A DNA stretch of 46,810 nt from Acetobacteraceae bacterium (GCA_025352375.1 JANXTL010000190.1:1-46810), one strand, 5' to 3'. Numbered from the stretch's first letter, positions 27,759 through 36,572 are shown. Numbers and translations: made by a program. Notes: generated from the sequence alone by a model not told the origin.

Positions 27759-29774
27759 TTAGCCCCGACCGTTCCGCAGGAACCTACCGGGCAGGGCGCC
27801 CGTCGGCTCTCCGTCCTCGAACGTGATTTGGCCATTCACCAGGATCCAGTTGTAGCCCTTGGACTTCTGGATCCGCCGCCATTCGCCGCCCGGCAAATCC
27901 TCGGCGACTTCCGACGGCAATACTTCCAGTTTCGCCAGGTCATAAACCACGATATCAGCCGGCGCGTTCTCGCGGAGTGCGCCGCGGTCGTGGAAACCGC
28001 CGATATGCGCCGGCAGATAGCTGAGTTTGTAGTGCGCGTCCTCCAAACTCAGGGTTTTCTCGTCGCGTACCAGCCAGGCCAGCATGTCAGTCGGATAAAT
28101 CCCGGCGGTCAGGAATTTGACATGCGCGCCACCATCGGAAACGCCGGGCACGACGACGTTCGAGTTTAATACTTCCGTCGTGAACTGCGCCGCGTCCCGT
28201 CCCTGCGTTTCGGCGAAGAATTCGGTGGCCAGGTCGTCGGCGACGACCATGTCCAGCAACGCGTCGACCAAATGCTTTTTCTGCTCGTCGGCGATTTGCT
28301 GAACCGTCCGGCCCGCCGTGTTGGCGCCCTTCCGATCCGGCACCGACGCAATCAGATGCCCGTCTTTGACGTTCACGACATAGGTTTTCAGCCGTAGTCC
28401 CTCGGCGCTGAGACATTTTCCGCCGTCGTTCTCATATTCATACCCGTGGTTTGGGCACACGAACTTCCCGGCTTCGCATTCGACCGTCCCGCCCTGGTGT
28501 GGGCAAACCCGCGACATCAAGCGGTAGCCGTCCCGTGTCTTTGTCAGGAAATACGACGAGCCGTCAATTTCGACCGCCACGGGCAGTTTCGGAAATGCCG
28601 ATTCTGCGCCGATATCCACCTTCACGTTGCGCGTCCGCAGTATCAGGCTACCAACCGAACCGGGCACGACAGTTGTTGGGCGGACGCCGGAATCCCACTC
28701 TTCCTTCAGACGGCGGCGCATCGCCGGGTCCTGCATTTTCGCCTTTTTCTCGGCTTTCGTTCCGAGCGTGACGTCCCGCCAGGCGTCGGTGTCGTCGAAC
28801 AGGTTCCAGTCCTCGAATGTCATCTCGAACCCGCCGCGCCGCGTGGCGCCCTGGCCGTAAACCGGCAGGCCACGCTCGGTGCAGCTTTCCAGCCATTTGA
28901 TGCGTTCGCGGTGCTGTTCGGGGTGTACGGCATTCGGGGCGACGACCTGGTACAGCACGGGCCGTTTCGCCACGGCCGCGACTTTTTCGAAGAACCGTTT
29001 GGTTTCCTCGGCCAGCGGGCGGCCTTCCTCGCCGGTTTCCTGATAAGCGAGTTCGATGAATCCTTCCTCGCGATCTCCCAGGATTTGGGCGAAGGCCAGG
29101 ATTTCGTGCTCGGACAGCAGGTCCGTGATCATTGGCGTCCCGTCGTAATCCCGCTGAATGGATTTGACACCGAGTACTTGCGCGGACCATCCGGCCGCGC
29201 CGGCATCCATCGCCTCATGGATCAGGCGGCACATTTCCTGCAATTCTGCCTCGGTGGGGCGGCGCTTCTTGGCCTCCTCCCAGCCCATGACCCAGGCGTA
29301 AAGCGGGGTCAGCGGTACGTAGGTCAGACAATTCACACCTTTTGGCGTGCGGATCAGGCTATCAATGAAATCCGGGAACGTGACCCAGTCCCACGGCATG
29401 CCGACCTTCATCGCCTCATACGGGATCGCCTCGTTGCGGGTCATGCTGAGCATCGCTCGGTCCTGATCCTCGACCCGTGATGGCGCGAAGCCGAACCCGC
29501 AATTGCCCAGCGCGACTGACGTAACGCCGTGCCAGCCGGATAATGTGCAGTACGGGTCCCAGAAAATTTGGGCGTCGTAATGGGTGTGCAGATCGACGAA
29601 GCCGGGGGCAACGATGCGGCCCGTGGCGTCCAGGACCCGATGCGCGGTCTTGCCTTTCAGGCCGCCGATTTGGGCGATCTTGCCATCTTTGATTGCGATG
29701 TCGCCGATATAGCGGGGTGTTCGTGTCCCATCGACGATCGTGCCGCCTTTGATGAGAATGTCGTAGTCGACCAT
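27759..29774 (-). CDS. D-aminoacylase-type amidohydrolase with an inserted Rieske domain
   Basis: The start is the ATG at 29774 (GGAGGA ahead; the longer frame to 29921 has no sign of coding). The 671-residue protein begins as an amidohydrolase (amidohydro_3 / N-acyl-D-amino-acid deacylase type): the metal motif DLHTHYD (H63, H65), then LGNCGFGFAP with C92, and near the C-terminus SDGGAHV with D547. Between about residues 384 and 478 lies a complete Rieske-type module: CPH at 424-426 and CPNH at 440-443, spaced by 13 residues, within a beta-sheet sequence, followed by a linker back to the barrel at GRTVQQIADEQ. It should bind a [2Fe-2S] cluster. Two His ligands of classical D-aminoacylase are not evident. 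Function and substrate are unknown. Confidence 0.9.
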   Translation of the reverse strand: MVDYDILIKGGTIVDGTRTPRYIGDIAIKDGKIAQIGGLKGKTAHRVLDATGRIVAPGFVDLHTHYDAQIFWDPYCTLSGWHGVTSVALGNCGFGFAPSRVEDQDRAMLSMTRNEAIPYEAMKVGMPWDWVTFPDFIDSLIRTPKGVNCLTYVPLTPLYAWVMGWEEAKKRRPTEAELQEMCRLIHEAMDAGAAGWSAQVLGVKSIQRDYDGTPMITDLLSEHEILAFAQILGDREEGFIELAYQETGEEGRPLAEETKRFFEKVAAVAKRPVLYQVVAPNAVHPEQHRERIKWLESCTERGLPVYGQGATRRGGFEMTFEDWNLFDDTDAWRDVTLGTKAEKKAKMQDPAMRRRLKEEWDSGVRPTTVVPGSVGSLILRTRNVKVDIGAESAFPKLPVAVEIDGSSYFLTKTRDGYRLMSRVCPHQGGTVECEAGKFVCPNHGYEYENDGGKCLSAEGLRLKTYVVNVKDGHLIASVPDRKGANTAGRTVQQIADEQKKHLVDALLDMVVADDLATEFFAETQGRDAAQFTTEVLNSNVVVPGVSDGGAHVKFLTAGIYPTDMLAWLVRDEKTLSLEDAHYKLSYLPAHIGGFHDRGALRENAPADIVVYDLAKLEVLPSEVAEDLPGGEWRRIQKSKGYNWILVNGQITFEDGEPTGALPGRFLRNGRG
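28341..28625 (-). other. Rieske [2Fe-2S] domain inserted in the amidohydrolase
   Basis: Codons for residues 384-478 form a compact Rieske fold: two beta strands with YFLTKTRDGYRLM, the first cluster loop SRVCPHQGGT, the second cluster loop FVCPNHGYEYEND, and closing strands AEGLRLKTYVVNVKDGHL. The four ligands C424, H426, C440 and H443 are all present. Usual spacing between the CxH and CxxH loops is about 15-17; here it is 13, still seen in some ferredoxin-like Rieske proteins. The frame is continuous on both sides, with no intervening stop, so it is part of the same polypeptide. Confidence 0.88.
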
Positions 29775-29923
29775 GGCGTCCTCCGTTTTGTTATTGATTC
29801 GATAGCGACGTGGGAGCAGCGAACGACCCAAAATTGGAGATGTCAATAGGTGTTCGCATGCAGCACCCTTGCCCCGAACCTCGTCCCGCGCGATCCTTCC
29901 CCCATCACCTGGAGGAAACACAC

Positions 29924-30862
29924 ATGAGCATGTTCGTTATCGGCGGCACTGGCTTCATCGGCACCCGCGTTATCCCGCTGCTCGTTGCACGCGGCGAGTC
30001 CGTGGTCTGCATGGACATCAACCCGCACACCGCCAATTTTTCCGCATTTGGCGACAAGGTGAAGGTCGTACGCGGCGACGTCACCCAATTTGACGACGTG
30101 CTGAACCAGATGCAGGCGTCCGGCGCCGATAGGGTGATGAACCTGTCCTACAATCTGGGCTCGGATCTGCCGCCGCATCTGGCGACCAAGCTCAACATCG
30201 TAGGCATGGACAATTGCTTCGAGGCCGCCCGCATCCTGGGCATCAAACATACCGTTTACGCCAGCTCCCTCGCGGTGAACGGGCAGCAGAAGCACTTCGG
30301 CGACCGCTCGGTCAACGAAGACGATTTGCATATGGGCAACAATCAGTATGCCATGCACAAATCCTTCAACGAGTGGCAGGCCAAGGACTACGTTGCGAAG
30401 TACGGGATGACGATCACCGGCATCCGTCCGGCCAATGTCACGGGCCCTGACAAGGTGCGGGGGTCCGTCGATCACGTGAACATCGTCACCCACCCGGCGC
30501 GGGGGGAGGCGATCACCTTCCCCTATGCCGACGCCATGCGCTGCCCGATTCACGTCGACGACATCGCCGAGGTCTTCACCCGCGTCGTTATGACCGACAA
30601 ACCCAAGCACCAGATCTACAGCTCCGGTGGCGCGGTCGTCAGCCTGGGCGAAATCGCGGCGATCGTGAGATCCTATCTCCCGGACGCGCGGATATCGTTC
30701 GATCACCAGACCGGGGGCAAAGATAGCTCCGGCAACTACCTGATCGACAATGCCCGCTTGATGACGGAATTCGGGGTTCAATATCGCCCCTACCGCGAAC
30801 GCGTGCTGCAAATCGTCAATGCCGTCCGCGAGGAACAGGGGCTGCCCGCTATCAAGGGCTAA
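29924..30862 (+). CDS. NAD-dependent epimerase/dehydratase (extended SDR)
   Basis: The protein has 312 residues from the ATG at 29924, which has GGAGGA upstream. The Rossmann motif GGTGFIG is at residues 7-13, an acidic residue that favours NAD is at D31, SS at 114-115, and Y142 and K146 form the YxxxK pair (QYAMHK). The late part (PIHVDDIAEVFTRVV, then IYSSGGAVVSLGEIA) is typical of sugar epimerase-like proteins, but the substrate could also be a non-sugar. The gene diverges from the Rieske amidohydrolase with a 149-base gap, so both may be co-regulated. An amino-acid-type binding protein follows 49 bases later. Confidence 0.9.
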   Translation: MSMFVIGGTGFIGTRVIPLLVARGESVVCMDINPHTANFSAFGDKVKVVRGDVTQFDDVLNQMQASGADRVMNLSYNLGSDLPPHLATKLNIVGMDNCFEAARILGIKHTVYASSLAVNGQQKHFGDRSVNEDDLHMGNNQYAMHKSFNEWQAKDYVAKYGMTITGIRPANVTGPDKVRGSVDHVNIVTHPARGEAITFPYADAMRCPIHVDDIAEVFTRVVMTDKPKHQIYSSGGAVVSLGEIAAIVRSYLPDARISFDHQTGGKDSSGNYLIDNARLMTEFGVQYRPYRERVLQIVNAVREEQGLPAIKG

Positions 30863-30911
30863 TCCGCATGCTACAGTCTCCTCGGTTCAGCCAATTGGGG
30901 AGACACCGGCA

Positions 30912-31925
30912 ATGATACGCTTGCTTGCTTTCGGCCTTACGATGCTCTTCGGCCTCGCGTCCGCGCAGGCTGGCGTGCTCGATGATGTACGTAAAAAGGG
31001 CCTCGTGTCCTGCGGGGTGAACGTCGGCCTTGGCGGTTTCTCCATGACGGATAGCAAGGGCGTCTGGAAGGGCCTGGATGTCGATGCCTGCCGAGCGGTG
31101 GCGGCGGCGGTGTTCGGGGATGCGGAGAAGGTGAAGTATGTGCCGACCACCGGCACGTCCCGCTTCGCCGCGCTGCAATCGGGGGAGATCGATATTCTGT
31201 CCCGCAATACGACGTTAACCTTTCTGCGCGACGCGACCATCGGGTTGCGGATGATCATGGTGAATTTCTACGACGGCCAGGGTTTCCTGGTGCCCAAAAC
31301 CTCCAAGGCCGCGCATCTACCAGATCTGGCTGGGGCCACGATCTGCATGCTGCAAGGCTCCACGCATGAGCTGAACCTCACCGACTGGATGAAGCAGCAC
31401 AGCATCGACTTCAAAATCGTGCTGCTGGATACGACGGACGTGCTGATCAAGGCGTTGTTGTCCGGCCGTTGCGATGCCGCCTCATCGGACAGTTCCAACC
31501 TTGCGTCCATTCGTGGCGCAGGCGTGCCAAACCCCGACGATTTCGTCATTCTCCCGGATCGTATTAGCAAAGAACCCCTCGGCCCGATGGTGCGCCGAGG
31601 CGACGATCAGTGGGCGGCTGTCGTGCAATGGTCGATGATGGCCATGCTGGAGGCCGAGGAAAACGGGGTGACGTCGACCAACGTCGATAAAATGTTGGCT
31701 GAGAGCACCAATCCCACGGTGTTGCGCCTCCTTGGGAAGACCGGCGATTTCGGCAAACTCATGGGCTTGGATAACGCCTGGGCACTCAACATTATTAAGC
31801 AGGTCGGCAATTACAGTGAAAGTTATGAGCGTAACGTCGGCTTGGTAAGTTCCCTGAAACTGGAACGTGGTCCGAATGCATTATGGAGCAAGGGTGGGCT
31901 GATGTACCCGATTCCGTTCCGGTAA
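30912..31925 (+). CDS. Polar amino acid ABC transporter substrate-binding protein (AapJ-like)
   Basis: This 337-residue periplasmic protein (SBP_bac_3 type) starts at the ATG at 30912; MIRLLAFGLTMLFGLASAQA is a clear signal peptide. The mature part has the family pattern: RKKGLVSCGVNVGLGGFSM, WKGLDVDACRAVAAAVFGD and TGTSRFAALQSGEIDI, similar to the general L-amino-acid binding protein AapJ. It would bind an amino acid. No permease or ATPase gene follows; an MFS transporter starts immediately after its stop. It may share a transporter encoded elsewhere. Confidence 0.9.
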   Translation: MIRLLAFGLTMLFGLASAQAGVLDDVRKKGLVSCGVNVGLGGFSMTDSKGVWKGLDVDACRAVAAAVFGDAEKVKYVPTTGTSRFAALQSGEIDILSRNTTLTFLRDATIGLRMIMVNFYDGQGFLVPKTSKAAHLPDLAGATICMLQGSTHELNLTDWMKQHSIDFKIVLLDTTDVLIKALLSGRCDAASSDSSNLASIRGAGVPNPDDFVILPDRISKEPLGPMVRRGDDQWAAVVQWSMMAMLEAEENGVTSTNVDKMLAESTNPTVLRLLGKTGDFGKLMGLDNAWALNIIKQVGNYSESYERNVGLVSSLKLERGPNALWSKGGLMYPIPFR

Positions 31926-33170
31926 GTGCGCAATAGGCCCCGCTCGCCGCTACTGACGCCGTTCGAGGTCAGAAGCTTTCGGTTCCAGTTTCCTGCCGAT
32001 CTGCTTACATCGTGGGCGATCGAGATGGAGATTATCATTCTCGGCTGGTACATCCTGGTCGAGACCGGATCTGTGTTGCTTCTCACTTTGTACGGCGCGC
32101 TGCAATATCTGGGTACGCTGATCTCCCCGGTGTTCGGTCTGGTCGGGGATCGCTTCGGGCACCGTAACGTGCTGGCAGTCATGCGTGCGACCTACGCCTG
32201 CCTGGCCGTCGTGCTGACGGTGCTGTCGTTCGTGCATGCGGTCGATGCAGTCACGGTATTCGTGATCGCCACCATCGCGGGCATGGTCCGTCCGTCCGAT
32301 CTCGCGATGCGGAATGCCCTGGTTGCCGAAACCATGCCGGGCGACCGGCTGATGGCGGCGATGGGCGTCTCCCGCACGACATCGGACTCCGCCCGCGTCG
32401 TCGGTTCCCTTGCCGGTGCCGCGGTCTTCGCGCTGCTCGGCATGGGGTGGGCGTACTTCGTGGTGTCGGCGTTCTATGCCGGCGGTTTCTGCCTGACGCT
32501 GGGCGTGGGTGCCGTGCGCACCGCCGGGGACCGCCTGGCACGCATGTCGCTTTGGCGCGACTTGATGGAGGGGATGCACTTCATCGCTGACTCACCCCAG
32601 TCGCTGGCCGCCATGCTGCTGGCATTCATGGTAAATATGACGGCGTTCCCCATGACCCACGGGCTGCTGCCCTATGTCGCGCGGGACATCTACCACATCG
32701 GGCAGGCGGGACTGGGTACGTTGGTGGCAAGCTTCGCGGCTGGGGCGCTGATCGGATCGGTGGTCGTCAGTATGGCGGGCCGGAAACTGCGTCCCGCGCG
32801 CATGATGATGGTGTTCGCGGTCGCATGGTACGTTTTGGTGTTGGCATTCGTGTGGATGCCCAATCCCGCGCTCGGGCGGATCATGTTGGTGGCGGCGGGC
32901 TTGGCGCAAAGCCTGTCGATGGTGCCCATGGCCGTGATGCTGCTGCACAGCGCCGGCACGCAGTTTCGCGGCCGGGTAATGGGCGTGCGGATGCTGGCGA
33001 TCTACGGGCTGCCGATCGGGCTGGTGTGCGCCGGGTGGCTGATCGAGCGCCTGGGCTTCGCCGGGATGGCAACGGGTTATTGCGCATTCGGTCTGGTATG
33101 CACCGCCGCGATCTGGGTGCGTTGGCGGGCCGCCTTGTGGCCCAAGGACGCCGTGGCGAACGCGCGGTAG
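31926..33170 (+). CDS. MFS transporter (EntS/MFS_3-like)
   Basis: The protein has 414 residues and reads from a GTG directly after the stop of the binding protein. Eleven or twelve hydrophobic helices are visible, with the MFS loop motif GDRFGHRNVLAVMR after helix 2 and an equivalent (MAGRKLRPARMMM) in the second half. MFS_3 members such as the enterobactin exporter push small molecules outward. The gene is fused tightly to the amino-acid binding protein gene but is not part of an ABC system. The exported compound is unknown. Confidence 0.88.
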   Translation: MRNRPRSPLLTPFEVRSFRFQFPADLLTSWAIEMEIIILGWYILVETGSVLLLTLYGALQYLGTLISPVFGLVGDRFGHRNVLAVMRATYACLAVVLTVLSFVHAVDAVTVFVIATIAGMVRPSDLAMRNALVAETMPGDRLMAAMGVSRTTSDSARVVGSLAGAAVFALLGMGWAYFVVSAFYAGGFCLTLGVGAVRTAGDRLARMSLWRDLMEGMHFIADSPQSLAAMLLAFMVNMTAFPMTHGLLPYVARDIYHIGQAGLGTLVASFAAGALIGSVVVSMAGRKLRPARMMMVFAVAWYVLVLAFVWMPNPALGRIMLVAAGLAQSLSMVPMAVMLLHSAGTQFRGRVMGVRMLAIYGLPIGLVCAGWLIERLGFAGMATGYCAFGLVCTAAIWVRWRAALWPKDAVANAR

Positions 33171-33171
33171 G

Positions 33172-34524
33172 CTATTGCGCCGCGATTGCCGTCGATTTCC
33201 AGCGGCTAACCGGGTTCGGCAATCCTAAATTCTCCCGCAGCGTCGTTCCTTCGTACTCCGTCCGGAAAAGGCCGCGCCGTTGCAACTCCGGGATCACCAA
33301 GTCGACGAAATCGGTCAGTGAGCCCGGCAGCCACGCCGGCATCACGTTGAACCCGTCGCACGCGCCGTTACGGAACCAGTGCTCCATCGTATCGGCGATT
33401 TGTTCCGGTGTGCCTATGGACAGCAGATGCCCGCGCGGCCCGGCGTTCAACAAACACAGCTCCCATAACGTCAAATTGTCCCGGCGGGCGGCTTCCAGAA
33501 GCAGGCGCTGGCGGGACAAAGGACCATTGGTGTCACCCATATCGGGCACCGGGCCATCGAGCGGAAATTTATCGAGCCCGCCGACCCCGATGGTGTGCTC
33601 CAGCACCGCGATGCCGACGCTGGGGTGAATCAGCGACTGCAAATAATCGAATTTCTCCCGCGCTTCGGCCTCGGTTCGGCCAACCACCGGGTATATTCCA
33701 GGAAGAATACGAACATTGTCCGGGCCGCGGCCGAAACGCGGCAGCCGGCCCATTACATCGGCATAAAACTCCGTCGCCTGCTCGAAGGTCGTTTGCGCGG
33801 TGAACACGACCTCGGCCGTGTGCGCCGCCAGATCGCGGCCCGTGTCCGAGGCGCCAGCCTGCACCAATACCGGCCGTCCTTGTGGGGAGCACGCGACGTT
33901 CAACGGTCCGCGCACGGAAAAATATTTCCCGCGATGATTCAGTGTGTGCATTTTCGCTGGGTCGTAATAAATGCCGGACTCCTGGTCGCGGATGAAGGCA
34001 TCCGGCTCCCATGAATCCCATAGTCCGGTGACGACTTCGGCGAATTCCCCCGCCATGTCGTACCGGTCGGCGTGGGCGGCGTGCTTGTCGCGGCCGTGGT
34101 TGAACGCCTCGGCCTCGTTGTTCGATGTTACGAGATTCCAGCCCGCTCGCCCGCCGCTGATCTGGTCCAGAGATGCGAATTGCCGCGCGAGGTTATAAGG
34201 ATCGTTGTAGGTGGACGACGTGGTGGCAACTAACCCGATATGCGACGTGACCGCGGCCAAAGCGGACAGGATCGTCATCGGCTCGAATTTCACTAATTTG
34301 CCCATACGGCCCCGCGACTCCGGGGAGCCGAAAATGCTGACGGCGGCGCTGTCGGCGAGGAAGAAAAGGTCGAACAACCCGCGTTCGGCGGTGCGCGCGA
34401 CGTCGGCAGCCTGCGCGAAGTTGGTGCCGGACTCGGCATAGGCGCCAGGGTGGCGCCAGGCGGCGACGTGTTGGCCGGTTTCGTGAACGAAGGCGCCGAG
34501 TTTCATCATGCGGACCGTGGTCAT
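33172..34524 (-). CDS. NtaA/DmoA-family FMN-dependent monooxygenase
   Basis: This 450-residue enzyme is in the luciferase-like monooxygenase fold. Family features include MKLGAFVHETGQHVAAWRHP near the N-terminus, GLFDLFFLADS, TSHIGLVATTSSTYNDPYNLAR, LDQISGGRAGWNLVTS and QAGASDTGRDLAA. NtaA, SnaA, DszA and DmoA members use reduced FMN from a partner reductase to oxidise nitrilotriacetate, sulfur heterocycles or dimethyl sulfide. Its start overlaps the stop of the neighbouring flavin monooxygenase by four bases, so the two are an operon. The end faces the MFS gene across one base. Confidence 0.92.
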   Translation of the reverse strand: MTTVRMMKLGAFVHETGQHVAAWRHPGAYAESGTNFAQAADVARTAERGLFDLFFLADSAAVSIFGSPESRGRMGKLVKFEPMTILSALAAVTSHIGLVATTSSTYNDPYNLARQFASLDQISGGRAGWNLVTSNNEAEAFNHGRDKHAAHADRYDMAGEFAEVVTGLWDSWEPDAFIRDQESGIYYDPAKMHTLNHRGKYFSVRGPLNVACSPQGRPVLVQAGASDTGRDLAAHTAEVVFTAQTTFEQATEFYADVMGRLPRFGRGPDNVRILPGIYPVVGRTEAEAREKFDYLQSLIHPSVGIAVLEHTIGVGGLDKFPLDGPVPDMGDTNGPLSRQRLLLEAARRDNLTLWELCLLNAGPRGHLLSIGTPEQIADTMEHWFRNGACDGFNVMPAWLPGSLTDFVDLVIPELQRRGLFRTEYEGTTLRENLGLPNPVSRWKSTAIAAQ

Positions 34525-35528
34525 GGTCGGTGGCTCCCGGTTTCGCGCGATGTTGCATCCGATAGGGGCAGGGACGCAAACCCTCGCAACGTCTCCCGCG
34601 AATTCCCCAGGATGTTCAACAACAAGTAATGCACGCCCGCGTCATGCAACGCCGCGATTTTCGGGGCGACGTCCTCCGGTGTCCCGTATAGCGCGGCCTC
34701 CGCCCGAGCCTCCGGCCGGTCGGCCCAGGCGAGGATGTGGGAACCGCCGTCGCGGCCGGGGGTGCGGGCGGCGTCGATCATCCGCTGATGCCCCGCCGCC
34801 CGCCGGCGGAGCGCATCCGCCGCATCCACCGTCAGGCAGGCGTCGCGCGCCACCGCGACGGACATGGGATCGAACGCCCGGCCGTTCGCTTCGACCGTCG
34901 CGCGATACAGCGCGATCCGTTGCCGGATAATATCGACTGGCGAGAACTGGTCCAGCAGCAGCCGGTACCCTCGTTCAGCAGCTCGGATGATCGACGCATC
35001 GCGGCCGGCGCTGACCCAGATCGGCGGGTGCGGCCGTTGCAACGGCGGCGGTTCCAGCACGATGTCGTCGAACCGCCAGAACCGGCCGCGATGGGAAAAA
35101 CGTTCCGCCGATGTCCAGGCGCGGGTCATCACCGACAACGACTCCTCGAACCGCGCCTCGGCCTCGGCGTCGTCCATGGCAAAGCCATGGAATTCGTTGT
35201 GCCGATAGCCGCGTCCGACGCCCAATTCCAGCCGCCCGCCGGACAGCACGTCCACTGTCGCCGCCTGCTCGGCCAGCAAAATGGGATTGTGCCACGCCAG
35301 AACCATGACGGCGGTGCCAAGGCGCAACGTGGTCGTGTGGGCAGCAAGCCAAGTGAGCAAATGCAGCGGCGCCGACACCTGCCCCCATCCGGTAAAGTGG
35401 TGCTCGGTCAGGAAGCAGCCGCGATAGCCGAGTGCCTCGGCTTCCAGCAAGAAGTCGAGGTAATCGCGGTAACCCCGGGCGGGGTCCGATGCGGCGGACT
35501 GGGCGCCGCCGAACAGGCCGAATTGCAT
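34521..35528 (-). CDS. LLM-class flavin-dependent oxidoreductase
   Basis: This 335-residue luciferase-like monooxygenase begins MQFGLFGGAQ, then GYRGCFLTEHHFTGWGQVSAP and LRLGTAVMVLAWHNPILLAEQ, and has the SGGRLELGVGRGY motif for flavin contact. The exact oxidation is unknown. It is the first gene of the operon with the NtaA-type gene. Its ATG is two bases from the left 116-bp repeat, so its ribosome site would lie in the repeat, where only a poor AGATC-type match is present. Confidence 0.9.
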   Translation of the reverse strand: MQFGLFGGAQSAASDPARGYRDYLDFLLEAEALGYRGCFLTEHHFTGWGQVSAPLHLLTWLAAHTTTLRLGTAVMVLAWHNPILLAEQAATVDVLSGGRLELGVGRGYRHNEFHGFAMDDAEAEARFEESLSVMTRAWTSAERFSHRGRFWRFDDIVLEPPPLQRPHPPIWVSAGRDASIIRAAERGYRLLLDQFSPVDIIRQRIALYRATVEANGRAFDPMSVAVARDACLTVDAADALRRRAAGHQRMIDAARTPGRDGGSHILAWADRPEARAEAALYGTPEDVAPKIAALHDAGVHYLLLNILGNSRETLRGFASLPLSDATSRETGSHRP

Positions 35529-35530
35529 GC

Positions 35531-35646
35531 TAGACCATGATCTTTTGAGGTTGCATGCGATCTCGGCGTTGGATCATGGTCTAAGCCTTTGTTTGAGAGG
35601 GTGATTCACGCCCGAGGTTGAAGTCAACCTCAGGCGATCACGCTCT
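35531..35646. repeat. Left copy of a 116-bp inverted repeat (two-hairpin, REP/MITE-like)
   Basis: Unit A (35531-35583) is bounded by the 12-base inverted repeat TAGACCATGATC/GATCATGGTCTA. Unit B (35596-35646) is an imperfect palindrome centred on GAGGTTGAAGTCAACCTC. The whole element is repeated in opposite orientation at 37951-38066 with two mismatches (114/116). It is bounded by TAG/CTA and resembles the two-hairpin, REP- or BIME-like or small nonautonomous elements of alphaproteobacteria. No transposase is linked to it. Confidence 0.95.
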
Positions 35647-36523
35647 AGCCTCCGTTTGCCGGCAATGCCGTCTGGCCGAGCACCCAGCCCTCCCATCTGG
35701 TCAGCCACGGGTCGGGCGGCGTGCCATCCGGCCGGTTGCCGGCCAACACGTTGATCACGCATAGCAGGCCGAGGACGCAGTCGAACCGGTCCTCCCCCGC
35801 CGCGTCGGGGCCGAACCCGTCCCGCACGGCGGCCTCCATTTCCGAATCCGGCACGACGCGCAGGTGGGCCATCGCGGCCAGCAGCGCGTCAGCGACGGCC
35901 GCGCGGTCGGACTGGCGGCGCTTGCTGCCCTTCGTGGGGATGTTCAGATGGCGCATCGCCTCCGCCGGGTAGGTTTCGGCAATCACGATCGCGCCCGGCG
36001 CAAGCAGCGCGCGGAAATTCCCGTCGAACGGCCATAGCCGGACGGGGTCCAGCGCCGGGACCAGCATGTCCCGCCAGGCCGTTATCGCAGCCTTGCCGGT
36101 TTGATTGGCCCCCAGCGTCCAAAACAGCGGCGCCCCAGCCGGCCGTTCCCCCGTCGCTCGGTCGCAGACTCGCGACAGGCCCGCTGGCCCACCCAGACCC
36201 AACGCCGCCGCGTGGGCGGCCCGTGTCATGCCCTTGATGCCGCGCGCCGGGTAGAATGGGCGCTCCAGGCTGAGTTCGTCCAAGGAGGCGCAGACGCGGT
36301 AGAAATCCGGCCATCCGGAAGTCCGCGCGAGAAAATCCCGAAAATCCTGTTCGGGGCGCAGCACGGCGTACGCGCGCGGCACGCCGATTGGCAGGTCGGC
36401 GCCCAAGGCAACGGATGCGCCGCCAGCCTCCGCCCGCAACCGATCGAAAAGGCTCGAAAGATCGCCCACCGGCCGGGGCCGTCCAACCCGCCACCCATCG
36501 CCGACTCCGCGCGCGACCGACAT
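35645..36523 (-). CDS. DUF429-like protein
   Basis: The called frame has 292 residues from the ATG at 36523. Features include GADLPIGVPRAYAVL, an FYPARGIKGMTRAAHA segment, GAIVIAETYPAEAMRHL and a late DRFDCVLGLLCVINVLAGN, a pattern I associate with the DUF429 group (RNase H-like fold, function unknown). In-frame coding-like sequence (ADWSVDPRKRW) continues upstream of the ATG but no ATG, GTG or TTG is found before the small gene at 36573, so the true start is unclear. The stop codon TAG lies at the end of the left repeat. Role unknown. Confidence 0.6.
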   Translation of the reverse strand: MSVARGVGDGWRVGRPRPVGDLSSLFDRLRAEAGGASVALGADLPIGVPRAYAVLRPEQDFRDFLARTSGWPDFYRVCASLDELSLERPFYPARGIKGMTRAAHAAALGLGGPAGLSRVCDRATGERPAGAPLFWTLGANQTGKAAITAWRDMLVPALDPVRLWPFDGNFRALLAPGAIVIAETYPAEAMRHLNIPTKGSKRRQSDRAAVADALLAAMAHLRVVPDSEMEAAVRDGFGPDAAGEDRFDCVLGLLCVINVLAGNRPDGTPPDPWLTRWEGWVLGQTALPANGG

Positions 36524-36572
36524 CCAGCGCTTGCGCGGATCGACGCTCCAATCCGCGTGGACGGCGAGCGTG

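Noticed and set aside
35531-35646. Left repeat read as a CRISPR or attachment site
   Set aside because: There are only two copies, in inverted orientation, 2.3 kb apart and with no spacer array or integrase, so a REP/MITE-type element is simpler.
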